Source: Bufo bufo
Lineage: Eukaryota; Chordata; Amphibia; Anura; Bufonidae
Assembly: GCF_905171765.1 (NCBI RefSeq)
Contig: NC_053390.1
Location: forward strand, 576,502,471 to 576,566,470
DNA length: 64,000 nt
Direction: 5' to 3'
Made by a program: the position numbers and the translations under genes
Shown here: piece after piece, positions 54,135 to 63,599 of the stretch
Layout: each line of letters starts with the position of its first letter
Position numbering within the stretch: position 1 is the first letter of the stretch
The notes under the pieces: generated by a model
The model's database searches: none
The model's input: the letters and a program-made list of their open reading frames with translations, nothing else
What the model was told of the DNA's origin: nothing

Positions 54135-54375
54135 TTGTTTCAGGTTATTTTGTTGATTCTTATCTCCAAGATGAACTTATGGGGCTGATTAGGGGTTTAC
54201 TTGACATGGGATCACAAGCCACTATATTGTCATATAGTTATTTCCAACAGGTTATGGATGTGACAGCAGAGAGGCCGAGATTGAAATAGTTTGATGGCTC
54301 TTTGATGAGTGTAGGCGGAGACGCTTTGCAGATAAGAGGTACAGCATGGTTAAAATTTAATTAGACATCCCACGC
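54135..54375 (+). pseudogene. Retropepsin start of the retrovirus-like pol
   Basis: GLIRGLLDMGSQATILSYSY contains the D-x-G catalytic triplet of an aspartic protease (here D-M-G, usually D-T/S-G). It is followed by FDGSLMSVGGDALQIRG after a stop. The domain is cut near 54378 by a CR1 element, and its other half (LTIGIDLLKRL) is at 57830. It would process the Gag-Pol polyprotein. Stops make it inactive. Confidence 0.75.
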
Positions 54376-54427
54376 TCATAGTAACATAGTACATAACATA
54401 GTACATAAGGCCGAAAAAAGACATTTG

Positions 54428-55119
54428 TGTAACGGTCACGTCCACACACACACAGGGGGAAGGATAGTGACCACTGCGCTCCACCCTCACCCCTGGCCCT
54501 GCCTAATTGCCTCACGAGTCCTGATGACAGGGGACAACTGGACGACAGTCCCTAACTTAGGATACAAGCAGGGAAGACAGACAAGACAAAATACGGAACA
54601 TGAACGGACCGGGTCAGAACCAAGAGAGCTACGCAGTACAAAGGGTTAAGCAAAGAATGGTCAGGAGAAGCTGGGGTCAAATACCAGGGGAGTAGAGAAG
54701 TACAAGAGGAGTCCTAAGAGAGTGGTCAGGTGGGAGCCGAGGTCACAATACCAGGACGGATGCGCAGTACAGGAGGAGCAGGCAAAGGATCGTCAGGGAA
54801 CGGAATCAGGTGAGTATTCAGTAGTCCAACAAATAGCCAGGAACCTAGAAAATTAACAGGCAACCTGTGGCTAGCAGGCTGCCTGTATTTATAGTTGGGA
54901 GTGAGGGTCATATGACGTGGCCAGCGTCACATGACCGACAGACCAACCAGTTGAGCACCGAGTGATCAGCTTGGCGCTCAAGGCAGACTTAGGAGCAGGG
55001 AGCCACCCAGCAGTAAAGCCGCCCTGGGAATGAGGTCAAACACAGATCCTCATTCGGAAAGCTAAGCAACAGTTCTGCGGGCAATGGGGGACCGAGTGCA
55101 CCTTCGGAACCCTGTTACA
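54428..55119. repeat. Solo LTR, 692 bp, TSD ATTTG
   Basis: Starts TGTAACGGTCACG and ends ACCCTGTTACA, with ATTTG on both sides (54423-54427, 55120-55124). The uninterrupted site is readable in the CR1 copy at 20050 (GACATTTGTCCATCC). It was therefore inserted in the LINE after the LINE arrived. Ty3/gypsy-type. Confidence 0.93.
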
Positions 55120-55277
55120 ATTTGTCCATCCAGTTCGGCCTGTCTTCCTGCAAGTTGATCCAGAGGAAGGCAAAAAAAAACTGTGAGGTAGAAGCCAATT
55201 TCCCCCACTTTAGGGGAATAAAAAATTCCTTCCCGACTCAGGTAATCAGAATAACTCCCTGGATCAACGACCCCTCT

Positions 55278-56832
55278 CTAGTAGCCATAGCCTGTAATAT
55301 TATTACACTCCATAAATACATCCAGGCCCCTCTTGAATTTCTTTATTGTACTCACCATCACCACCTCCTCAGGCAGAGAGTTCCATAGTCTCACTGCTCT
55401 TACCATAAAGAATCCTCTTCTATGTTTGTGTACAAACCTTCTTTCCTCCAGACGCAGAGGATGTCCCCTCGTCACAGTTACAGTCCTGGGGATAAATAGA
55501 TGATGGGATAGATCTCTGTACTGATCCCTGATATATTTATACATAGTAATTAGATCTCCTAGGTCGTCTTTTTTCTAAAGTGAATAACCATAATTTTGAT
55601 AATCTTTCAGGGTACTGTAGTTGCCCTCCTCTGGACCCTCTCCAGCCTGCTATGTCTGCCTTGTTCACAGGAGCCCAGAACTGTACACAGTACTCCATGT
55701 GTGGTCTGACTAGCGATTTGTAAAGTGGTAGGACTATGTTCTTATCACTGGCATCTATGCCCCTTTTGATGCAACCGATTATCTTATTGGCCTTGGCAGC
55801 AGCTGCCTGACACTGTTTTTTGCAGCTTAGTTTGCTGTTTATTAAAATTCCTAGATCCTTTTCCATGTCAGTGTTACCGAGTGTTTTACCATTTAGTATG
55901 CACGGGTGACTTGAATTATTCCTTCCCATGTGCATAACTTTACATTTGTAATTTTGATATTTTACTATGCAAGCCTTCTACAAGATCATTAATAAATATA
56001 TTGAAGAGAATAGGGCCCAATACTGACCCCTGAGGTACCCCACTAGTGACAGTGACCCAATCTGAGTGTGTACCGTTAATAACCACCCTCTGTTTTCTAT
56101 CATTGAGCCAGTTTCTCCCAGTCTGAGCATTCTCATTTTATATACTAACCTTTTATGTGGTACAGTGTCAAATGCTTTGGAGAAGTCCAGATATACAACA
56201 TCCATTGATTCGCCGCTGTCAAGTCTAGAACTTACCTCCTCATAGAAACTGATTAAATTAGTTTGACATGACCGATCCCTCATGAAGCCATGCTGATATG
56301 GCGTTATTTGCTTATTTCCGTTGAGATGCTCTAACATAGCATCTCTCAGAAAACCTTCAAACAGTTTACCCACAACAGATGTTAAACTTACCGGCCTATA
56401 GTTTCCAGGCTCTGTTTTTGGACCCTTTTTGAATATTGGCACCACATTTGCTATGCGCCAATCCTGTGGGACATTCCCTGTCAGTATAGAGTCTGCAAAT
56501 ATCAGAAATAAGGGTCTGGCTATGACATTACTAAATTCCCTTAGGATACGGGGGTGTATGCCATCCGGTCCTGGCGATTTGTCTATTTTAATCTTTTTAA
56601 GTCGCTGTTGTACTTCTTCCTGGGTCAGACAGAATACTTTTAATGGGGAATTTATTTTTACATTCAGCATTTCATCTGACAGTTTATTTTCCTCAGTGAA
56701 TACATTGGAGAAAAAAATATTTAACAGCTTTGCTTTCTCCTCGTCACTCTCTGCGACTCCCCCCTCATTACTCTTTAAAGGGCCGACACCTTCAGATTTA
56801 TACTTTTTAACATTTATATAATTGAAGAACAT
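55278..56832 (-). pseudogene. CR1 ORF2, RT part (copy 2)
   Basis: 56832-55978 covers the RT start to finger/palm ([55 protein letters not shown]). It then loses frame near 56130. 55935-55537 and 55544-55278 are the C-terminal parts homologous to 20942-20215. The catalytic FADD block falls in a deleted or shifted segment near 55950. It lacks the endonuclease because of 5' truncation. Confidence 0.9.
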
Positions 56833-57048
56833 TTTAGGGTTAGTTTTACTCTCTTTGGCAATTAATCTCTCGGTCTCTAGTTTGGCCGCTTTTATTTGTT
56901 TTTTTACATGTTCTATTTCTTTCCTTATAGTTTTTCAGTGCTTCCGTGCTACCCTCCTGTTTTAGTGTTTTATATGATTTCTTTTTGTCATTTATTGCTT
57001 TCTTTACAGTTCTGTTTATCCACATTGGTTTCTTTTTGTTTCTTAAAG

Positions 57049-57785
57049 TATAACCGTATTTATTTATTTTTGGAGTATTGGATTGTGGTGATTAATATCT
57101 CCTTGGTGGCCCTATTTCAACTTTTCACTGTGTATTCAATTACCCCTTAATTCCACAGTTTTCTTCCCTGTACTGCCTACTTTTACCTGTGCTTAAAATA
57201 GGGTTGCTAGGCATGTTCCGTCCTTCTGTTGAAGGACGGAGGACGCAGAAGCACGCAGCGTGCAAGGTCAGATTACTGACAGCCAGGGACTGTAAGTAAA
57301 TGATTAAAGCCAGGTCCTCCCCAGCAGCTGATAACAGTGCCTGGGCTGTGTGCACTTCTCCCTGTCCCTGCGCTTGGCAGATGCTCCCTCACTCAGCAGA
57401 GCTGGAGAAGGCAGAGTTGAATCAGCGCAGACCAGGGAAGGGAGATCTGCCATCTGCTCAGTGTATAAATGAAAGCAACATGTGGTAAGAGGACCCCTTT
57501 GTGCAGGAGATTAACCCTTTAGGGGGAGGGCTCTGGATACTGACACTTTTGGGGGGCTATTGTTACTGGCTAGTGATGGCAGGCGGGATTAGCCTTAGGG
57601 TGAGGGCAGTGGCGGCCATCTTAACTGAATAGTGAAATTGCAGTTTTATGCAGACTGGTTACTGAATCTTATTAAATATGGGGTAAGTCAGTCTAATAGT
57701 AACTGATTCTGGAATATCATGTTATTAGTAACTACATATATGAAAATTGAAATTAGGGTCTAAGTGTGACAGTTATCCTTTAACC
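57049..57785. other. Unclassified 740-bp stretch between CR1 and protease remnant
   Basis: It contains no convincing ORF. The right edge (GTGTGACAGTTATCCTTTAA) looks like a MITE end (inverse TTAAAGGATAACTGTCACAC). I cannot find the matching left end. It is either a MITE fragment or sequence carried with the CR1 insertion. Confidence 0.35.
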
Positions 57786-57814
57786 TTTTTTTTCCCATAC
57801 GGAAGGTCCCAATT

Positions 57815-58598
57815 GTGGACCTTCCCTATGATCGGCTGACCATAGGAATCGATCTCCTGAAAAGATTGAGTTCCATAGTAGACTTCGTCAATGAAGCTAT
57901 CTGGATTCAGGTAAAGGCACCTATTGCCTATGAGTACTCTTGCAAAGCACAACCCCAACGTAGTTGTAATGTGATTGAAGAAAGGCTTAACTCTGTTGAA
58001 GTTTGTTTTAGGAACAACAGGACGTCGGATGTCACGATCCTGAAAAATGGTAAGCCTGGGGAAGATGTCAATGTTACCACTCATACCATAACCATCCAGA
58101 AGGACAGAATTGAAAAGGTAACCTTGGATGGGAATGTATTAACTATTTCTCTTGAAGGGGAAAATTACGACGGACCTGACCAAGCATACTCAATCCATGG
58201 TACGGATTGAGAAGATCAGTGATAACTTATTGATTCCAGCGCAGGTGAATAATATAGCCCGGGTGAAATATGCCAAGTTGGATCTAAAATCCAAAGCCAG
58301 TTATATAAGCCTAGGTCTCTTAAAACAGGTCGCCAGCCGTAAAGTGATTAAAAGTTCCTCTCCACAGGACCAATGGATTCATGATCTGGATGGAGATTCT
58401 CAGAGTCATAATGTGATTGTAAGATGTCTATTGTCTATTTCCATAGGAGATAAGACTACAGAACATTTATTCATTGTATTGAATGAACCACGATACCAGA
58501 TGTATTTAGGCAATGGCCTTCTACACCGAGAAGTCAACAATACTTTATGGTCCAGATTACCTGGAGACCCAGAGGAGTTCCAGGATGAAGAGCCTTGA
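57815..58598 (+). pseudogene. Retropepsin C-terminal half and second retropepsin-like segment
   Basis: 57810-57900 reads VDLPYDRLTIGIDLLKRL, the usual I-x-G-x-D-L-L end of a retropepsin and the missing half of the domain at 54135. After a spacer and a frameshift near 58150-58200, a second segment (58230-58560) has the same layout: AKLDLKSKASYISLGLLKQV, HDLDGDSQSHNVIV, then QMYLGNGLLHREV. The expected D-S/T-G is D-L-K-S here, so the active site is lost or the similarity is only structural. Two protease-like segments before RT would be unusual. I rate the first half well supported and the second as inference. Confidence 0.6.
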
Positions 58599-58749
58599 TA
58601 TTGGGACAACAGATGCCATATTCCGTAAGTATCATGGTTGCTGATGAGTTTAAAATCCCTGAAGGGTGCAAGCCATTTCATCTTCCCATTCAAGTAAAGA
58701 AGGGGCAAATATTGAAGAATACAGATGCTTTGATCTGTTTGTCTAACCG

Positions 58750-59255
58750 GTGTAGGGATTTTCTCTGGTAGACAGGCTTGCGGACGCAGTATAGAGGCAA
58801 CGACAACGTCTTTAACTTAAACAGTTCTCTGATTATTCACACATAAGGATAAGCAAAACAAAAAGTCAGTTTCAAGGAAAACAGTCACCTTGAGTCTAGT
58901 GTTTGTTCACACCATGCAGCAATGCAGAAGTCCTTGGACATAGAAGAAACCGCCTGCTCTCATGCCAGCAAAGTAGCAGGCCTTTACCCAGGCCCAAACT
59001 CCCAGGTCCCAACAAAGAGACTGACAGAGCTTCACTGTCAGAGAGGAGTAAATTCTCACCACCTGACAGTGCTGCCTATGTTTTATAGCCCAAACAAAGA
59101 CCCTGCACTTTGGCTACTCCCAGTAAGAACCGGCCCGGATCGGCTTTGCAGCCATACTAAATAGCAAAACCATGTCAGCCAGCACTAGCTGCCGCTGACA
59201 CATGAAATTACCGGCTCTTACCTCACCGAGGCCAGGAATCTCGGTGACACATAAC
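58750..59255. mobile_element. Probable LTR-like insertion in the pro-pol spacer
   Basis: Coding similarity stops after ALICLSNRC (near 58755) and resumes near 59262. The intervening ~500 bp has a TGTAGGGATTTTCTC start and a CTCGGTGACACA end, LTR-like in form. I could not find a clean TSD. No ORF inside is credible. Confidence 0.4.
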
Positions 59256-59261
59256 TTCTGT

Positions 59262-59505
59262 CAATGATGGACCTTTGCGCCTTTCTACACCGGATACAGC
59301 AACTCTGCCTGTAGGTAAAGCCCACTCCTATGTTAAACATCCATCAGAATCCATTGCATATGGTAATTCATAATATGGCTCCCCATAGCATATACTTACA
59401 AAAAGGTACCATAATTGATCTAGGTATGGATTCGGATTATTACACTTTTGGATTCCAGAATGATGTCATTGGACTTATTCCGGATGAATACTTGAAGAAC
59501 AAGTA
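59262..59505 (+). pseudogene. Spacer domain before RT, weakly dUTPase-like
   Basis: Two short blocks, in order, recall trimeric dUTPase motifs: a P-x-S-x-x-x-A block in HSYVKHPSESIAYGN, then GTIIDLGMDSDYYTFGFQND, where family members have G-V-I-D-x-D-Y. The frame is broken between them. It precedes the RT ORF directly. The similarity is short and could be chance. Confidence 0.3.
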
Positions 59506-60620
59506 GTGGAACAACATTTTTCCTCAACACCTGAGGGTTTATTATTGGTTTTCAATTATGAGATAGATGAAAAGGAGTATGAGTCATACCAACAGGGAAA
59601 AGAGAAGGTACTCGATACTCAAAACGATTTAACTAGTGAGCTTGGAGAAGCTTATGAGTTAAGTCAACCTGATATCTTTCCAGAATTTCAGGAACGGGCA
59701 GAAGAGCAAATCTCTATGGCTGTTGCATGCTCCGATGAGTCGGAGCGTCAACAGCTAAAGGGTCTCTTCGCAGAATTCCAGGACATGTTTGCTAAGGACT
59801 GTTATGACTGTGGGGAAACTAAACTACACGTTGCAAGAATCCAGGCAGTTCCCATTGCACCCCCTGTATATGTCAAACAGTACCGACTTCCGCTGGCAGC
59901 TTACGAGTCGCTATCGGAAATCGTCCAGAACTTGGAGAGGCGGGGAATCATCCGTCCAGTACACAGCTCGTTCAACCATCCTATACTTGGGATTCTCAAA
60001 CCAAATGGTAATTTTTGCCTCTGTTTGGACCTAAGGCAGTTAAATAAACAGGTATATATGTCCAGATGGCCCGTGCCGTATATTGACCAGTTTTTGGCGC
60101 AAATACAGGGGTCGAAAATTTTCACTGCTCTTGACTGTGCGCAAGGATATTGGATGATTAAGGTGGACGAGAAGGATCAATACAAATTGACCTTCACATT
60201 TGGGAGGCAGCAATATGCCTGGACCCAATTGCCTTTCGGGTACATTAATGCAGACCATGATTTTGCTGTGCTCATGCATAAGGCGATGCCTGATGCCACT
60301 GAATGAGTTACCTTATTCTATGTGGATGACGTCCTGATCAAAAGTACGACTTTTGAGGAACACATTGTGGAACTGAGGCATGTAGTAACCCAACTGAGAA
60401 AAGCTGGTGTGAAACTTTCTTTGCAGAAGACTCAGTGGTGTCAATTTCCTAGGTCACAAAATCACTGCTGATGGAATCAACCCACAGAAAAAGAAGGTAG
60501 AAGCAGTGATCAATACGAAGTCACCTACAAATCTCAAGGAGTTGAGATCCTTTCTGGGTATGATAAATATTCACGTAAGTTCATAGACAACTATGCCAAG
60601 ATTACAAAACCTCTTTTACA
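59506..60620 (+). pseudogene. Retrovirus-like reverse transcriptase
   Basis: A polymerase with the fingers entry YRLPLAAYESLSEIVQNLER, GIIRPVHSSFNHPILGILKP and CLDLRQLNKQ. The first catalytic Asp is in SKIFTALDCAQGYWMIKVDE. QLPFGYINADHDFAVLMHKA precedes an in-frame stop at 60304, followed by LFYVDDVLIKS (YVDD). Downstream the frame shifts near 60445 and 60575 with INPQKKKVEAVIN and LRSFLGM. YVDD is common in gammaretroviruses and some gypsy elements. It has at least one stop and two frameshifts. Confidence 0.85.
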
Positions 60621-60621
60621 G

Positions 60622-61017
60622 TTGATGAAGAAAGGGGTGAAATGGGAATGGAGTGAACGTCACGAGCAAGCTGTGAATGAGCACAAAGCCAGAATCACCC
60701 AAGCCCTATGCCTTGCTTACGCAGAAGGTGGGAAACCTTTCTTCATTGAAACAGGCTTCACCGACAAAAGCATGAGTTCAGTCCTCTTCCAGAAACAGGG
60801 AAATCTGAATAAGATCATCGCCTATGCCAGCAAGTCCTTATCACCATTTGAGGTAAAATTCAATGACTGTGAAAAAGCATTGCTGTCATTACTGCTTTGC
60901 AATATTTCAGGAGTTTTATCCAAGGCGAAAAGATCATTGTGGAAACTGCACACAAACCACTGCAATATTTGCAAAGTGATAGAATCAAGTAGGGTAATCT
61001 GTCAAACAGCAGGATAA
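60622..61017 (+). pseudogene. First RNase H-like (connection/tether) domain
   Basis: It follows RT directly: VKWEWSERHEQAVNEHKARI, KPFFIETGFTDKSMSSVLFQ, IIAYASKSLSPFEVKFNDC, EKALLSLL. The usual D at the first catalytic position is E (FIETG). This fits the degenerate tether (former RNase H) of retroviral RTs, or a gypsy-type RNase H that has decayed. A frameshift near 60905 ends it. Confidence 0.75.
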
Positions 61018-61169
61018 CCGCATGCACAATGTCCTTAATGGGATGGCCATTGGAAATCAGACACAAACAAAATAATAAGAATCCAGTTGCTCAAGGATTA
61101 GCTGAACTTCACGATTGTACCAATGCAGGATATAACGGTTAATCACCAGTAAATGATTTCCTGGAAGAA

Positions 61170-62159
61170 CAATCTTTATCTCCATACAAATCTTATAAAG
61201 AAGAGTATTGCAAATCCTTACCGTGTGTTTATGTAGATGGTTGTTCTTTCCATACCAATATAGGAACTGAATGTACATTGGTTGCAGGTATCGGAGTCGT
61301 GTGGAATAATATATTCCCAGATGTGTCCGTGGGGTACAAAATGGGTTCCAAAAGTAGCCAAGTCGCAGAGCTTGCCGCTGTGTATAAAGCTGTACAAAAG
61401 ATTATGGAATCTGGTATTAAAGAGTTTGTTATAATCACAGATTCTAATTATATTCGCAACAGCTTTGTGGAGTACTTCCCTGGATGGAAAAGGTCTAACA
61501 TGGTAAGAAGCAACAACAAGCCTATCAAGCATTGTAAAATCTTTTGTAGGATCGATGAGATGGTTATCGCCCACGGTCTCACCATTTACTGGAAAAAGGT
61601 AAAAGGCCACTCAAAATATCTAGGTGTGGATAAAGAAGGGAATAATTTGGCATATTCGCTTGCCAAACAAGGAGCCATTAATGGAGAAGTCCTGAACGTT
61701 GATGACCTTATGGGAACTATTCAAGTGGAGGCAACGACAAAAAGACAGGCCCAAAAGGAGGCTGAAGCCAATGTGGTGCAATGGAGCCAAGATTCCCCTT
61801 GTGAGGATGTCATTGCGAGTCAAAAGGGGGATCCAGTCATTGGTATCTTTTACAAACACATTGAAGATCCACAGAATTGTCCTATAACTGTGGAAGACTG
61901 TGTAGGCAAAGAAGAGTTACGGATTTTGATGAAAGGTAAGTCCAAATTCTCGTTACAGGATGGATTGTTGGTAAGAACCTCAAAGAATGGTATCTCGCAA
62001 TGGGTGGTACCCGCGGCATTCCGAGGTTTGATATTACAGCACGCCAATGACGCCCCAACGGCTGGTCATCAAGGTGAGAAGTTAACCTATGAACTATTAC
62101 GGGATTTCGCTTATTGGCCTCATATGTTGCAAGACGTTCGTACATATTCGCTTGTATAA
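61170..62159 (+). pseudogene. Second RNase H and start of integrase
   Basis: A full RNase HI-type domain: YVDGCSFHTNIG (D), SQVAELAAVYKAVQ (E), FVIITDSNYIRNSF (D), WKKVKGHSKYLGVD and GNNLAYSLAKQGA, where the last catalytic Asp is Tyr. After a linker the integrase zinc-binding start reads HANDAPTAGHQGEKLTYELL and RDFAYWPHMLQDV, with both His present but the Cys pair lost. At 62149 the sequence jumps into the LTR at CGCTTGTA. A tether followed by a second, complete RNase H is the retroviral arrangement. Confidence 0.82.
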
Positions 62160-62483
62160 CATTTCTATGTTTGAGAGGTGTTATGGAACGCTGGTAGTCG
62201 TGTTAGAGTCATCTTTTGGGTACTGCATATTACTGTGTGTTATTGCACATTATTGAGTTTTATATTCATTAAGCTTTGATTGTATTTTGAGTTATTGTAT
62301 AATAAATTATTAATATTTTTGCATAGACGCTTGTACCTTATTTTACTGATTGCACAATATAATTAAATTAAAAACGATCTCTTATTGAGGTGTTTTATAT
62401 GTCCACCTCTAGGATCAATTCCCTTTGATATTTTTCCTTTGGTCCTTTCTTTTATATAAAACATTTGCTTTATATCCCTGACA
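62149..62483 (+). repeat. Retrovirus-like 3' LTR remnant
   Basis: Matches 25164-25297 joined to 27047-27253 plus GACA (42611-42614), without the hAT and PLE insertions. One small difference is the absence of AGTGGCGACT near 62214. It starts inside the LTR because of the deletion. It ends CCCTGACA. AATAAATT near 62300 is a possible poly(A) signal. Confidence 0.85.
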
Positions 62484-62790
62484 GCGGCTCGACTTCGGAT
62501 GAAACATCCGAAGTTGATTCGCATACAACTACTTTCTAATACTGTACAGAGCAGGAGCTCCGTACAGTATTAGAATGTATTGGCTCCAATGAGCTGACAT
62601 TATTAATTTGTACTGTAAAAAAACATTTCCTGAACTCGGGTTCGGTTCCAAGGTACTACGAGTTCGGGAAACTTCGGAGACAATACATTCTAATATTGTA
62701 CGGAGCTCCTGCTCTGTACAGTATTAGAACTAAGTTTTATGCGAATCGACTTTGGATGTTTCATCCGAAGTCAATTCGCTCATCCCTTTT
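62484..62790. mobile_element. MITE with 'ACTTCGGATGAAACATCCGA' palindromes
   Basis: The left arm (CTCGACTTCGGATGAAACAT, then CAGAGCAGGAGCTCCGTACA) is repeated inverted at 62655-62780 (TGTACGGAGCTCCTGCTCTG, ATGTTTCATCCGAAGTCAAT). Ends GCGGCTCGAC against AATTCGCTCATCC are imperfect. It directly follows the retrovirus-like LTR, so the left end may be trimmed. Non-coding. Confidence 0.7.
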
Positions 62791-62791
62791 T

Positions 62792-62900
62792 ATGATACTA
62801 TGTAACCCTTAGAGGTCTGGAATGTATTGGATAACACTGGCAGCATTATGTCAGTGTTATCCAATACATCCCAGAACTGTAAGGATTACATAGCATAATA
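62792..62900. repeat. 108-bp hairpin
   Basis: The arms (ATGATACTATGTAACCCTTA...TATTGGATAACACTG and its inverse) pair over about 48 bp with few mismatches around an 11-bp loop. There are no flanking TSDs that I can define. 62901-63600 has no recognisable gene; it includes a fragment of the AGGGAACCTGTCA MITE end (63434) and a (A)17 run. Confidence 0.75.
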
Positions 62901-63599
62901 AATCAATATAATGGTATGTGACCCCCGGCACCGCTGGGAGGTCAGGACAGGAGCTGTCTTGTACTTACGCAGCGAGTCTGCAGTATGCAAGTTGCTCGTC
63001 TGAAAGAGGCTAATGTCTGATATGGTTCAACCCCTATAAGACATTTATTATTTATTATAAGACATATACCGTAATTGCTTTATTAATCAAAACAAAAGAA
63101 GACAACACACAGGCACAACTCCCAACCGTCTGGGATTTGGCGGGACTGTCCTGGATTGCAGTGGATATCCTGCGGTCACGGAACGCTTGAGGTATGTCAT
63201 ACTCTCAACTGTCTCTGTGTCCATAGGATTGTAATGGCGTAGCAGGGACTCTTCCGCTCTTTGCTTAAACATTCACCTGCACTAGCTGCCTGCACTCTCC
63301 AGCATCAGCACCATGCAGTGTCACACATTGCGCTGCTGGTCTGTTTTGGAGGAGCGGTGCAGGCTAGAAATCAGCTGTGCGCACCTCCTACACAGACCAG
63401 CAGTGTGATATGTGACACATTGTACAACACTTTAAAGGGAACCTGTCATCAACTTTATGCTTAAAAAAAAAAAAAAAAAGAGTCCCAATACGTATGACCA
63501 AAGTATGTCGCAGCGATTCCCAAATGTGAAGTGGGTACAAATCACAGTTCAGACCATGCGTTTTTGAGAGACCGCGCGTTCCCTATCCAGAAGGTTACA

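Larger units (their letters stand above)
54379..57047 (-). mobile_element. CR1 LINE copy 2, 5' truncated, minus strand
   Basis: It shares the 3' tail (ATAGTAACATAGTACATAA) and almost every base with the CR1 at 20013-23830. It ends abruptly at about 57047, inside the endonuclease-RT region (TTTGTTTCTTAAAG, where copy 1 continues). A solo LTR is inserted in its 3' UTR. It lies within the protease of the retrovirus-like element. Confidence 0.9.
24614..62483 (+). mobile_element. Retrovirus-like element split by nested insertions (native ~8 kb)
   Basis: Parts in order: 5' LTR (from before 18134, then 24614-25297 and 27047-27253), LTR end GACA (42611-42614), a possible PBS (42620), gag (42740-43646 and 51526-52745), protease (54135-54375 and 57800-57900), a second protease-like segment, a possible dUTPase-like remnant, RT, two RNase H domains, start of integrase (to ~62150) and a 3' LTR remnant (62149-62483). 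The insertions within it have recognisable boundaries and most have TSDs. No env is seen; the deletion at 62149 would have removed it if present. All frames are broken. Retroviridae-like organisation is inferred from the dual RNase H. Confidence 0.75.

Noticed and set aside
58742..59255. Defined solo LTR with TSD
   Set aside because: The ends look LTR-like but I could not match flanking duplications, so only a probable insertion is reported.
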